A stretch of DNA of 22,359 bases from a virus. Numbering within the stretch: position 1 is the stretch's first letter; every line of letters begins with the position of its first letter. Shown one piece after another: positions 12,733-20,171 of this stretch. A program made the position numbers and the translations under genes. The stretch is taken from positions 1 through 22,359 of IMG/VR virus record IMGVR_UViG_3300015189_000033; one strand, 5' to 3'. Below the pieces are notes generated by a model that was not told the origin of the DNA, did no database searches, and saw only the letters and a list, made by a program, of their open reading frames with translations.

Positions 12733-13177
12733 TCAGGCGGTGTCGGCGTGCTGGATGACGACGGACGTGATCGCGAGCGGCCAGTTTGTGGCGGGGTCAA
12801 TCAGGGGCGCGGGGCCGGATGAGTGGTGGACCCATGACACGGCGAACCGGGAACACATCGGCGAACCCGTCGATGTCGCCACTGTTGTACGTCTTCAGGA
12901 GGGCCTTCGCGCGCGTGGCAATGCGGCTGGCTTCCCACGCGGTTGGGGCGTAACAGCGCACGTCGATACGGCTCTGTGTGAACGGCACCCAGTCCTGCCC
13001 GATGGGCGCGCCACCGGCGGGGGCCATGACAATGCACGACTGTGGCATTGATGCGAGCCACTCGGGCTTGAGTTCGCCGCCTGCGATGCGCCCGTCAACG
13101 AGCTGCGCGAGGTCAACGAACGACTCGGCGATCTTCACGGCGATCACGACGGGGTCGGCGTAGCGCGTGGCGGTCAT
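12733..13177 (-). pseudogene. Tail terminator protein gene, apparently frameshifted
   Basis: The ATG at 13177 overlaps the previous stop (ATGA). The first ~107 residues read as a tail terminator (A-V-K-I-A-E-S-F-V-D-L, then I-D-V-R-C-Y-A-P-T-A-W-E-A-S-R). This frame then turns into Arg/Pro-rich sequence and stops at 12797. The +1 frame instead encodes a convincing family C-terminus, S-G-P-A-P-L-I-D-P-A-T-N-W-P-L-A-I, ending at 12733. The shift must lie between 12894 and 12798; removing one C from CCC at 12850-12852 would give D-V-F-R-F-A-V-S-W-V. This may be a sequencing or assembly error, a real mutation, or recoding. The protein normally caps the tail tube at its head-proximal end. Confidence 0.7.
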
Positions 13178-13509
13178 CGCATGCTCCGACGGATGTTCGC
13201 GGGCAGGTTCGGGTACGCCGCATCAGCCGCTGAGCGCAGCGCCGCACCGTGCAGGTATTCGAGCACGCCCATGTACGCGACACCAACCGAGCCCCACGAG
13301 CCACGCACGTGCATGCCCTGGTTGGCGGCGAACTGCTGCACGCGGATCGAGCCCTCCGCGATGCCGGTGCGGTTCTGCCAACCGGCGTGGTTGAACTTCG
13401 CGTGCCGGGCCGCCTCGATCATCGTCAGGTCCACGCCCTGCTTGGCAGCGGCGATGACCTTGGCTTTGACCTGCGCGCCCCGCCACTCACCGTTGCTGCG
13501 CTTGGGCAT
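13174..13509 (-). CDS. HK97 gp10-like neck or tail-completion protein
   Basis: The ATG at 13509 shares one base with the previous stop (TGATG) and has a purine-rich site (GGGGAAG) upstream; the product has 111 residues. After a basic N-terminus comes a helix (A-K-V-I-A-A-A-K-Q-G-V-D), then H-A-G-W-Q-N-R-T-G-I-A-E-G-S-I-R-V, which fits the A-x-x-x-T-G-x-L-x-x-S-I pattern of HK97 gp10-type proteins. The end is rich in Ala and Arg. It lies between the head-closure candidate and the tail terminator, as expected for this family. Assignment is by motif and order; no full alignment was possible. Confidence 0.7.
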   Translation of the reverse strand: MPKRSNGEWRGAQVKAKVIAAAKQGVDLTMIEAARHAKFNHAGWQNRTGIAEGSIRVQQFAANQGMHVRGSWGSVGVAYMGVLEYLHGAALRSAADAAYPNLPANIRRSMR

Positions 13510-13883
13510 CAGGACTTCCCCCGCTTCACGGCCTGCGTGTCGATCGTCAGGTGCGACGCGGTCCAACTGACACCCGTCACCCTGAGCGGGCCCGTGATGA
13601 CCACGGCGCCAGTACGGTCGCGGATGTCCTCGATGACGTCCGTCTCGGCAATGTCCGTATCGGTCGGCACGATCAACCGCACGCCGCCCAGCGCGATCGC
13701 ACGGTCGGTCGAGATGTCCTCGGCTAGCTCCATGCTCGTCCACGCACGGCACGGGAGCGCATCAAACAGGATCGGAACCTGCCCCGGGTTCACGGCCGGC
13801 TGCCCCCACGGATCATCCCCCGGGTCAACCGGGCGACGAACACGAGCGCGTTGCGTCATCAGCGAACGGCTCGCCACGCTCAT
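13509..13883 (-). CDS. Probable head-closure (head completion) protein
   Basis: The ATG at 13883 overlaps the previous stop (ATGA), giving 124 residues. The opening M-S-V-A-S-R-S-L-M-T-Q-R-A-R-V-R-R-P and the beta-rich body (L-G-G-V-R-L-I-V-P-T-D-T-D-I, then V-V-I-T-G-P-L-R-V-T-G-V) fit the small stopper proteins that plug the connector after packaging, and actinophage proteins of the DUF6093 type. The order connector, closure, gp10-like, terminator is canonical. The protein would form a ring under the connector and hold DNA in the capsid. Family is inferred from pattern and position. Confidence 0.7.
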   Translation of the reverse strand: MSVASRSLMTQRARVRRPVDPGDDPWGQPAVNPGQVPILFDALPCRAWTSMELAEDISTDRAIALGGVRLIVPTDTDIAETDVIEDIRDRTGAVVITGPLRVTGVSWTASHLTIDTQAVKRGKS

Positions 13884-14413
13884 GCGATCAGCCGACCAGT
13901 GTCCAGGCGGCGCAGGATCTTCGCGCGGTCGGCGTCGCGGTCGCCGGTCTGTGTGCGGACGTCGCCCACCGTTTCCTGCGAGGTGGGGCTGTACGTGATG
14001 GCGAGGTGTACGAGGTCCATCAGTGCGAGTGATCGGCGTGCGGTGTCGGCCGTGGGGGTGTACGTGATGGTGACGAGGGGCGCCCACTCGGTGCGTGGGT
14101 AGGTGCCGCCGATCTTGCGTCGGATCGTGCGCCGACCCTCCACGGCGTAGTCGCTGGCCGCGAGGGTCGTGGTGGTCTCGCCGTACGTGGCGGTGTACGT
14201 CTCGGTGATCGAGACGACGGCGCTGATGGGGCGGCTGGTCGTGAGGCGTTCGTCGCCCTCGCCGGGCCGGCGTGTCTCCACGATGTTCGCGGTGTGCGCG
14301 CCGAACAGGTCGATGATGGCCGCTTCCTCCGCGTCGATCGCGCGTTGGATCTCAGCGTCGGGGAGGTCCGTTTCGATGCGGGCGCGCACCTCGGTGGGCG
14401 TGATGAGACTCAC
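13880..14413 (-). CDS. Head-tail connector (gp6/gp15-like adaptor) protein
   Basis: The GTG start at 14413 follows the previous stop by three bases, and the product has 177 residues. It begins with the helical adaptor pattern (L-I-T-P-T-E-V-R-A-R-I-E-T-D-L-P-D-A-E-I-Q-R-A-I-D-A-E-E-like sequence). The central beta part includes R-P-I-S-A-V-V-S-I-T-E and Y-A-V-E-G-R-R-T-I-R-R, followed by V-T-I-T-Y-T-P-T and a C-terminal helix. This is the layout of ring proteins that bind beneath the portal. Position after the head genes and before the closure protein agrees. Confidence 0.8.
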   Translation of the reverse strand: MSLITPTEVRARIETDLPDAEIQRAIDAEEAAIIDLFGAHTANIVETRRPGEGDERLTTSRPISAVVSITETYTATYGETTTTLAASDYAVEGRRTIRRKIGGTYPRTEWAPLVTITYTPTADTARRSLALMDLVHLAITYSPTSQETVGDVRTQTGDRDADRAKILRRLDTGRLIA

Positions 14414-14416
14414 GGC

Positions 14417-14740
14417 CTACTTCGCCTTGGTCTTCGCGGGCTTGGCCTGCTTGTCCTTCGCGGGCTCCGACTGCTTCGCGCCGGTCTTCGCGGGCTTGGC
14501 CTGCACCACCTTGTCGCCCTTCATCTCGAGCGTCATGTCCCGCACCCACTCGCCCGGGATCAAGCTGCCCGGGTACGCCGCAACGAGCCACGCCGCATCC
14601 GGGTCGCCGGCTTCCAGCAGCATCGACCGGTCGGCGTTCGCGTACAGCGGGCGGTCGGCGGTCAGCGGGGCGGGCAGGTGGTCGCCGGTCGCGTCGTGGA
14701 ACGCGATGCCCGTCTTGGGTGTGGCCTTGTCGTCGCTCAT
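14417..14740 (-). CDS. Hypothetical protein with a histone-H1-like Lys/Pro/Ala tail
   Basis: The ATG at 14740 has a GGGGGA site seven bases upstream; the product has 107 residues. The first ~75 residues look folded, with A-A-W-L-V-A-A-Y-P-G-S-L-I-P-G-E-W-V. The last ~30 are built from repeats such as Q-A-K-P-A-K-T and S-E-P-A-K-D, encoded partly by a 22-bp direct repeat. A basic, disordered tail of this sort could bind DNA or acidic proteins. Its location between head decoration candidates and connectors suggests a structural or morphogenetic role. I recognise no family. Confidence 0.7.
   Translation of the reverse strand: MSDDKATPKTGIAFHDATGDHLPAPLTADRPLYANADRSMLLEAGDPDAAWLVAAYPGSLIPGEWVRDMTLEMKGDKVVQAKPAKTGAKQSEPAKDKQAKPAKTKAK
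14429..14504. repeat. 22-bp direct repeat coding for the K/P/A tail
   Basis: Bases 14429-14450 and 14483-14504 are identical over 22 bases and encode the repeated Q-A-K-P-A-K-T segments. The offset of 54 bases keeps the reading frame, so the tail probably grew by slippage or unequal exchange. Confidence 0.85.
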
Positions 14741-14784
14741 GGTGCTATCCCCCTACAGGTGGTGTGCGGTTGTTATGCCCGCCA

Positions 14785-15147
14785 CTACGACGGGAGGTGC
14801 ACGACGCCCACAATCAAGCCAGTCGTCTCCGAGAACGTGACCGTCGCGAGACCCGACGCGTCATTCGCGAGATCCACGGCGAACGGGCCGATGACCTGGT
14901 AGTTCGTGGACGCTGCGAGCGTGTACGCGGGGTCGGCGATGCCAACGCCGCGGACGGTGCCGGGCGTGGTGAGTGTCGCGGTGCACGCGCCGGCGCCCTT
15001 TGCGCACACGAGAATGGTCTTGCCGTCGTTCTGGAACGTGTACGAGTTGGTCGTGGCGACGAGGCCCGTGTTCTGTGTGATGGCTGCGGTGACGCCACCA
15101 ATGCCGGGCGCGGTGCTGACGGTCTCTGTGAGTGCGACGATGGCCAC
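14785..15147 (-). CDS. Small beta-rich structural protein, possible capsid decoration
   Basis: The GTG at 15147 is chosen because AGGAG lies seven bases upstream; a longer version would run back into the preceding gene. The 120 residues contain S-Y-T-F-Q-N-D-G-K-T-I-L-V-C-A-K-G-A-G and I-G-P-F-A-V-D-L, followed by S-G-L-A-T-V-T-F-S-E. This pattern (folded beta-sandwich with an N-D-G-K-T turn) is common in small phage head proteins of unassigned function. It is the third of three such genes between the capsid and connector genes. Decoration or head-fibre function is inferred, not shown. Confidence 0.7.
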   Translation of the reverse strand: MAIVALTETVSTAPGIGGVTAAITQNTGLVATTNSYTFQNDGKTILVCAKGAGACTATLTTPGTVRGVGIADPAYTLAASTNYQVIGPFAVDLANDASGLATVTFSETTGLIVGVVHLPS

Positions 15148-15157
15148 GATAGGGCTC

Positions 15158-15478
15158 CTACTGGCTGACGGTGTACGCGACGTAGCCGGCTGCAAGGCCG
15201 ACCGTGGAGGTGATGTTCAGTGCGGTATTCGCAGCGGTCGCAAACACGGGCAGGCCGCCTGCCGAGCCTGATACCGGGGCCGCGCCGACGCTCATTGCGC
15301 CGGTCAGGTCCGTGTTGCCCGACTGGAACTTCAGCGTGCCAGCCGCGCTCAGTGACGCGCACCAGCCGAGCACGTAGATCCGCAGGCCAGCGCCAGCAGC
15401 TGCAACAACCGCGGACTGACCAGCAGCGCCCTGCAACGGGATCGGCGCGTACTGCACCTGTGGCGAAGTGAGCGGCAT
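15158..15478 (-). CDS. Small beta-rich structural protein, possible capsid decoration or fibre
   Basis: The ATG at 15478 follows the previous stop directly, and the product has 106 residues. Its pattern is distinctive: A-A-A-G-A-G-L-R-I-Y-V-L-G-W, then S-A-A-G-T-L-K-F-Q-S-G-N-T-D-L-T-G, then P-V-F-A-T-A-A-N-T-A-L-N-I. Proteins with this A-G-T-x-K-F-Q-S-G motif are common in phage and prophage virion gene blocks, usually without a defined role. No membrane segment or enzyme motif is present. A virion surface protein is the most likely role given its two similar-sized neighbours and the capsid gene upstream. Confidence 0.7.
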   Translation of the reverse strand: MPLTSPQVQYAPIPLQGAAGQSAVVAAAGAGLRIYVLGWCASLSAAGTLKFQSGNTDLTGAMSVGAAPVSGSAGGLPVFATAANTALNITSTVGLAAGYVAYTVSQ

Positions 15479-15480
15479 GA

Positions 15481-15933
15481 CTAGTCGAGCGCCGTGTAGC
15501 CGTGGATGACCACGTCGAAACCGCCAGCGGTCAACGCCGCAGCAGCAATCGCAGCCTGGACCTTGGTGCCCGCGCCCGTCGCCTTGTGTGGCGTGGTGAC
15601 GATCGCGGACGCGTGAACGGCGTTCGTGTCGGCGTTGAACGGTGCGGCGGTGTACGCGGTGGCCGGGTGCATGATGGCGCCCTTGCCTGCCTCGCTCGTG
15701 CCCAGCGCGACCGTCGCGGCGCCGGCACTGGTCAGCGCCGTCGTCGTCGTGATCGACGCTGCCGTCATCACGAAGTTATCGGGCAGGACCAGCGCCTTGC
15801 CGTTCTCGTCCAGCAGGTCGATCGAGCTGACCGCACCACCGTCACGCGTGAACCGGTACGTGCCACGCAGCACGACGCGCGCGTCCCGCCGATCCAGCCC
15901 GGTCTGGACCGCTCCACCGCTGATGACTGGCAT
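15481..15933 (-). CDS. Structural protein directly after the capsid gene, possible decoration protein
   Basis: The ATG at 15933 has a strong site (AAGGAG, six bases upstream); a start nine codons earlier is rejected because it would leave that site inside the gene. The 150 residues comprise an N-terminal region with R-R-D-A-R-V-V-L-R-G-T-Y-R-F-T and an Ala/Thr-rich beta region with A-A-T-V-A-L-G-T-S-E-A-G-K-G-A. The end is V-V-I-H-G-Y-T-A-L-D. No known fold is obvious. The gene placement and composition are those of capsid-stabilising or decoration proteins, which is an inference. Confidence 0.7.
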   Translation of the reverse strand: MPVISGGAVQTGLDRRDARVVLRGTYRFTRDGGAVSSIDLLDENGKALVLPDNFVMTAASITTTTALTSAGAATVALGTSEAGKGAIMHPATAYTAAPFNADTNAVHASAIVTTPHKATGAGTKVQAAIAAAALTAGGFDVVIHGYTALD

Positions 15934-15969
15934 GTGTTCTCCTTCAAGCCCAGCGGGCAACGATTGGTA

Positions 15970-17265
15970 CTACAGGTTGGTGACGGTCGCGAACGCGGCC
16001 GGGCGGTACGACTGCACCGCAACGCGGATCTCACAGCGGATGCTCTGCTGGCCCTTGATGAAGTCGTCGTTGACGTAGCCAACCGACAGCGTCACGTTCT
16101 TCTTCCATGCGAGGCCGGAGAACATCGCGAACGAACCAAGGAGGCCCGTACCTGTGGTCTGCTGCTGCGTCGGAGCGACCGTCATGCCCCACAGGCTGTT
16201 CGCGGCCTGCGCGTCATTCGGGTTACCGAGCAGGTAGATACCGTCGGGCGTGCGTGCCAGGCGGAACTTGCGAATCCAGTCCGACGAGTTGGGAACGAAC
16301 GCGTCAGGAATGGCCTGACCGGTGTTGAGCACCAGGTCCATCGCCTTGGCAACAGCGTCGAACACGGGCTCGGCGCTGAGTGCGTACGTCTGCACGCCCG
16401 CGCGGACCTGCAACCCTTCGATGTTCGGCGATGCGCCGTTGCCCTTGAGTGCCTGCAGGTTCAGGCGCTGGCGCACCATGAACGGGAGGCGGTTGTTGAT
16501 GTAGGACTGGACCTGTGCGATGTCCTCGAGCTGCTCGTCCGTTACCGGGAGGTAGACGGCGATCTTGCGAACGGGCGACGTGCGCTCGGTCAGCGCAAGT
16601 GCGGCCTGTGCGTACGTGCCACCCTCAAGCGCCTCGGCTGCGTTGTTGGTGAACGTCGTCTCTTCCATGTAGACGACTGCGGCCTGATCGGTTGCCTCGG
16701 TGGGGATGACGTCGAGGAAGTCGATCGGTGCGGTCGCGAGGTCCACCATGCGGCCGGTGCGGATGTTCTGCGGCGCCCACCCCGCGCTGGTCGTCATGAT
16801 GGCCTTGACGCCTGTCATGAGGCTGCCGCCGCCGACCTGCTTGGCAAGGTCGATCTCGACCTCGGGGCCAGCAGCGCCACGCCGCCACTTGGTGTAGGCC
16901 TCTGAGTCGGTGAACAGCTCGCCGAGGCTCTTGGCTTCAGCGGTCTGCTCGCCACCGGCGTGCACGAGGCGTGAGCCGCTCTTGCGTCCGTCGCCGCGGT
17001 CCAGCTCGTCGCCCATGTCGCTGATCTCGCGAGCGGCGTCAGCGGTCTGCTTCAGCTGGTTCGCCTCAGCTGCCAGCGCCTTCATCTCGGCGTGCATGGC
17101 GTTGAAGTGCTCGACCTGACCCTTGGAGTCGCGGTCCTCGAACCCGTGGCCCTTGACCTTCGAGAAATCGTAGTCGCCATCACCGACGCTTGCGGTCTTG
17201 ACGATCTCGTTCATCTCGCGCTGCTTGGCAACGAGGTTCTCGCGGACTTCGGTGAGCTTCGACAC
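15970..17265 (-). CDS. Major capsid protein, HK97 fold
   Basis: This 431-residue protein starts at a GTG with GGAG about ten bases upstream. Residues 1 to about 100 are helical and charged (K-L-T-E-V-R-E-N-L-V-A-K-Q-R-E-M), matching the N-terminal delta or scaffolding domain removed by the protease in HK97-type phages. The remainder is the shell domain: M-T-G-V-K-A-I near 150, Y-M-E-E-T-T-F-T-N-N-A-A for the E-loop region, V-R-K-I-A-V-Y-L-P-V-T-D-E-Q-L-E-D, then P-D-A-F-V-P-N-S-S-D-W and a C-terminal R-C-E-I-R-V-A-V. The protease directly upstream supports the assignment. No separate scaffold gene is seen. Confidence 0.93.
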   Translation of the reverse strand: MSKLTEVRENLVAKQREMNEIVKTASVGDGDYDFSKVKGHGFEDRDSKGQVEHFNAMHAEMKALAAEANQLKQTADAAREISDMGDELDRGDGRKSGSRLVHAGGEQTAEAKSLGELFTDSEAYTKWRRGAAGPEVEIDLAKQVGGGSLMTGVKAIMTTSAGWAPQNIRTGRMVDLATAPIDFLDVIPTEATDQAAVVYMEETTFTNNAAEALEGGTYAQAALALTERTSPVRKIAVYLPVTDEQLEDIAQVQSYINNRLPFMVRQRLNLQALKGNGASPNIEGLQVRAGVQTYALSAEPVFDAVAKAMDLVLNTGQAIPDAFVPNSSDWIRKFRLARTPDGIYLLGNPNDAQAANSLWGMTVAPTQQQTTGTGLLGSFAMFSGLAWKKNVTLSVGYVNDDFIKGQQSIRCEIRVAVQSYRPAAFATVTNL

Positions 17266-17291
17266 GACGGGTGCGCTCCGGGGCTTGGGGG

Positions 17292-18029
17292 CTAGGCTGC
17301 GTCCCCGAGCTCGTGGAGGGTTTCCATCACTCGGGTCACCTCATACGCTGCTACGGCACCTGTGGCGCGCCGTTTTGCATCCGCGTCGTCCTCGGCGGCC
17401 TTGCCGGTCGTGTCGTCGTCCGCGCTGCAATTGCACTTGTCGAGCGGCTTGTCGCAGCTGGGGCATGAGCCGTCGTCGGCTTCGTCCGCGCTCTTGGCCG
17501 GCAAGTCCTGACCACACTCAGAGCACTGCTCAGCCGCGGCTTTCACGGCCAGCGTGTGCGTGCCAACACCCGCACCCCTGAGTACCGGCGACACCTCGAA
17601 GATGTGCAGCTTCTTGAGGACCTGCATGCGCTCGCCGTCGATCATCTCCATCGACGCGTCCAGCACGTCGTAGCCGTACGACCACTCACTGAACTCGCCC
17701 GCATCGGCCAGTGCTTTCTGCGTCGCGTACTCAGCTGCGCCCTGGGGAGTGTCGAGGAAGTAGGACAGCTCAGCGACGAGCCACCCGTCCTGCTCCAGCA
17801 CCTTGCCGGTGCCGGCCGGGAGCGCGTACCACTGGTGGCCCCACTGGCAGGCCTTGACCGTGGGGTTGCCGTCGATGACACCCACGCCGCTGGGGGTGTA
17901 GTCGCGGTCTGAGTCCATGACGTCGAGCTGCGCGAACGCGACGGTGATCACGCCCTGCGTGCCGTCGGCGCTGGTCTCGGCCTTCGTCCAGCCGGGGGTG
18001 ACGTGCTGCTTGCGCAGGTGCTCGCTCAT
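17292..18029 (-). CDS. HK97-type prohead protease with a Cys-rich C-terminal extension
   Basis: This is a serine protease that matures the procapsid by removing the capsid delta domain. The start is the ATG at 18029, just after the portal stop. Key features are the candidate catalytic His65 in Q-W-G-H-Q-W-Y-A-L-P-A-G-T-G-K, Ser117 in E-F-S-E-W-S-Y-G-Y-D, and K-K-L-H-I-F-E-V-S-P-V-L near 139-150, the family signature after the serine. At 245 residues it exceeds the usual core because of a tail with C169-x2-C172, C189-x2-C192, C199 and C201, probably one zinc knuckle, then an Asp/Ala-rich region. The tail DNA also carries one copy of the AAACGGCGCGCC core. Confidence 0.9.
   Translation of the reverse strand: MSEHLRKQHVTPGWTKAETSADGTQGVITVAFAQLDVMDSDRDYTPSGVGVIDGNPTVKACQWGHQWYALPAGTGKVLEQDGWLVAELSYFLDTPQGAAEYATQKALADAGEFSEWSYGYDVLDASMEMIDGERMQVLKKLHIFEVSPVLRGAGVGTHTLAVKAAAEQCSECGQDLPAKSADEADDGSCPSCDKPLDKCNCSADDDTTGKAAEDDADAKRRATGAVAAYEVTRVMETLHELGDAA
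17364..17375 (-). promoter_or_regulatory. Fourth copy of the 12-base core, upstream of the capsid gene
   Basis: AAACGGCGCGCC in the same orientation as the three intergenic copies, but inside the protease gene (codons K-R-R-A), about 98 bases before the capsid start. The flanking ACGATG block is not conserved here. Identity extends to GCAAAACGGCGCGCC, shared with the tail copy. Confidence 0.5.
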
Positions 18030-18033
18030 GGGT

Positions 18034-20166
18034 TCAGTCGCCTTCGAGTGCGGGCACCCAGTCAAGGGTGCCGTTGGGGTGGTCCTCTTCGCCCTCTGCG
18101 TCTGCGAGGGAGAACACGGTGCCGTTGCGGTCGACGCAGTCGTCGTCGCCGTGGCCGAGCCGGTCATCGAGCGCCATGACCGTGGTAATGCCAGCCTGCT
18201 GGTAACCGGTCAGGCACGACACGCGTTGCGCGTTCTTTGTCTCGGTGCGTGCGATGCGCATGGCCCGGGCCGACACCGATGCTTCCTTGCCGCCCGCTTC
18301 GACGTACGACCGGATACGACGCTCGAGGTCCGCGGCGCCCTCGCCCAGCTCGCGGCCTTCCTTCAACGCGGCCATGATCGCCTTGCGTGTCTGGTCCTCG
18401 ATACCGACCAGCTCGTACGCCGTACCGCCCTTGGCGAGCACGGTCTCGGCGTACACGTCGGGCTCGCCGATCTCGATGCCCACCGTCGCGCTCAGCGTCT
18501 TTGCGGTCTGGTCCGCGGTCGTCGCCCACACCTTCCGCAACTCGGCCTGCAGGTGCTTGCGCTTCCACTCAGTCAGCGCCGCCGCGGTCGTGACGCGTTG
18601 CGCGATGACCGTCAGGTCCGGGTCCCCCGCACCCTTCGCGAGCCCCGCAACCGCCGCCTTGCCATGCGAGTCGAACGCCGCCGCCACGTGCTCGGCCAGC
18701 TGCTTGAACAGGGGTTCGACCTGCCGCGCGTGCTTGGCCGCGAGGTGGTTGTAGTCGCGCATCAACGCGCGCCCCAGCCGCATCTGCCCCGCGCGCGTAA
18801 CGGCCGCCTTCCGCTTCGCCGGCTGCTGAACAGTCGCACCCGTCGCCACCGACTCAGCAGCCAACACGTCCGCCATCGTCTGCCCGGCCGGCACCTCGAC
18901 CAGGTTCACGGTGCGCAGGAACACGCGGTGCGAGTCGTCCACCGGCAGGCCAGCCGCAGCCCGCCCCTCGGCAACCTCCGCGACACCGGCCTGCACGAGC
19001 TTGACGGCGCGGTCGACTTTCTTGTCCTCGTCCTCGCGCATCACGCGCACCTCGGACGTGTCGAAGTCCACGAGCATCTCGCGCGCCGCGTCACCCTCAA
19101 AATCGGGCAGCAGCTGGTGACGGATCGTGCGCGCCATCAGCTGCCACTTCGGAACCAGCCCCTCCTCGGCGGCTGCTTCGCGTGCCTCGCCCATGTTCGC
19201 GAACGTGGACCGGTCGAGGCCAGCGCCGAAACTGGACACGATGGCCGGTACGCCAATGACACCCGACATGCGCTCCTCGGGCACGCGCCGCATGTCCCGC
19301 GCGTTCATCTTCGACGGGTCAAACCCGATCGTGTCCACCCGCGTGGGCCGCTTCAACACCAGCGCGCGGCCACGGTTCGCGCCGGTCGTGAGCTGCTCGA
19401 TCTCCTGCTTCAGCTCATCAATATCCTCGGCGATGGGATCAGCGAATCCGTTCACCGATTCGGGGCTGATGATCAAGCCCGGCACGCCCATGTTCTTCAG
19501 CATGTTCGCCGTGTACGCCGCCGCCTCGTTGTCCGTGAACACCTCACGCAGCACGGCCCGCATCTTCGGCATGCCCTTCATGGGGTTCTCGGGGTCCATG
19601 CCGTCGCGGAAATGCACGACGTCCTCCACCGCGACCTGCATCTCAGCGCCACCCACGGTGTACGCGTAGTAGTCGATGAAGTTGCCCGAATCCTCGCGGC
19701 GGCGTGGTTCCATGAACGCGTCGGGCGCCCACCACAATTGCACGACGCCGTCGAGGCGGTTGCGGATCTTCAGCCAGTACGCGTTGTCGTTGAGCGCGAG
19801 GTCGGCGATGGTCGCGGCGATGAGGGTCGCGCCGTCGTAGTGATCGTTTGGCGCGTCGAGCACTTCCAGCAGGCGGGCGGCGCCCGGGTTGGCTTTGTCG
19901 CCCGGGTGGATCGTGTCGAGCGCGTCACCCTCACCACGCCGCCGGATGCGTGGCACGGCCTGTTGCCCGTTGCGCATGAGCCACGCGAGCGGCGCCATGA
20001 CGAGCGACGAGTGGAGGGGGTTGCCGGCTTTGCGGGTGTAGTCGCCGCGGGTGCCCTGGAATAGTTGGCTGAGGGTGCCTGTGCCGCGTGGGAATACCAT
20101 GCGGGTGAGGGCTTTGGCTGCGCGGAGTGGGCTTGTGAGCGCGCGCGTGATGGGGTTGCGGGGCAT
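18034..20166 (-). CDS. Portal protein fused to a MuF (SPP1 gp7)-like domain
   Basis: This 710-residue protein starts at the ATG at 20166, 25 bases after the conserved element. Residues 1 to about 430 are an HK97-type portal: A-Y-W-L-K-I-R near 127-133, M-K-G-M-P-K-M-R, N-M-L-K-N-M-G-V-P-G-L-I-I and I-G-V-P-A-I-V-S-S-F-G. The portal forms the dodecameric DNA channel and connector docking site. Residues about 440-600 are helical. From about 637 comes R-I-A-R-T-E-T-K-N-A-Q, then D-D-C-V-D-R-N-G-T-V-F, the signature of MuF-type head proteins. In most phages these are separate genes. No toxin domain follows. One continuous frame leaves little doubt about the fusion. Confidence 0.9.
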   Translation of the reverse strand: MPRNPITRALTSPLRAAKALTRMVFPRGTGTLSQLFQGTRGDYTRKAGNPLHSSLVMAPLAWLMRNGQQAVPRIRRRGEGDALDTIHPGDKANPGAARLLEVLDAPNDHYDGATLIAATIADLALNDNAYWLKIRNRLDGVVQLWWAPDAFMEPRRREDSGNFIDYYAYTVGGAEMQVAVEDVVHFRDGMDPENPMKGMPKMRAVLREVFTDNEAAAYTANMLKNMGVPGLIISPESVNGFADPIAEDIDELKQEIEQLTTGANRGRALVLKRPTRVDTIGFDPSKMNARDMRRVPEERMSGVIGVPAIVSSFGAGLDRSTFANMGEAREAAAEEGLVPKWQLMARTIRHQLLPDFEGDAAREMLVDFDTSEVRVMREDEDKKVDRAVKLVQAGVAEVAEGRAAAGLPVDDSHRVFLRTVNLVEVPAGQTMADVLAAESVATGATVQQPAKRKAAVTRAGQMRLGRALMRDYNHLAAKHARQVEPLFKQLAEHVAAAFDSHGKAAVAGLAKGAGDPDLTVIAQRVTTAAALTEWKRKHLQAELRKVWATTADQTAKTLSATVGIEIGEPDVYAETVLAKGGTAYELVGIEDQTRKAIMAALKEGRELGEGAADLERRIRSYVEAGGKEASVSARAMRIARTETKNAQRVSCLTGYQQAGITTVMALDDRLGHGDDDCVDRNGTVFSLADAEGEEDHPNGTLDWVPALEGD

Positions 20167-20171
20167 GCCCG

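Noticed and set aside
12801-13061. Alternative frame over the tail terminator as a separate gene
   Set aside because: It is Arg/His/Pro-rich, and a protein-like C-terminus is found in the third frame instead, which fits a single frameshifted gene.
15502-16905. A 467-codon plus-strand frame opposite the capsid gene
   Set aside because: It crosses the boundaries of two real minus-strand genes and has no recognisable domain.
17917-20064. A long open frame of 715 codons on the plus strand opposite the portal gene
   Set aside because: It is very rich in Arg, His and Val, shows no motifs, and is the complement of a clear portal gene; long antisense frames are expected in GC-rich DNA.
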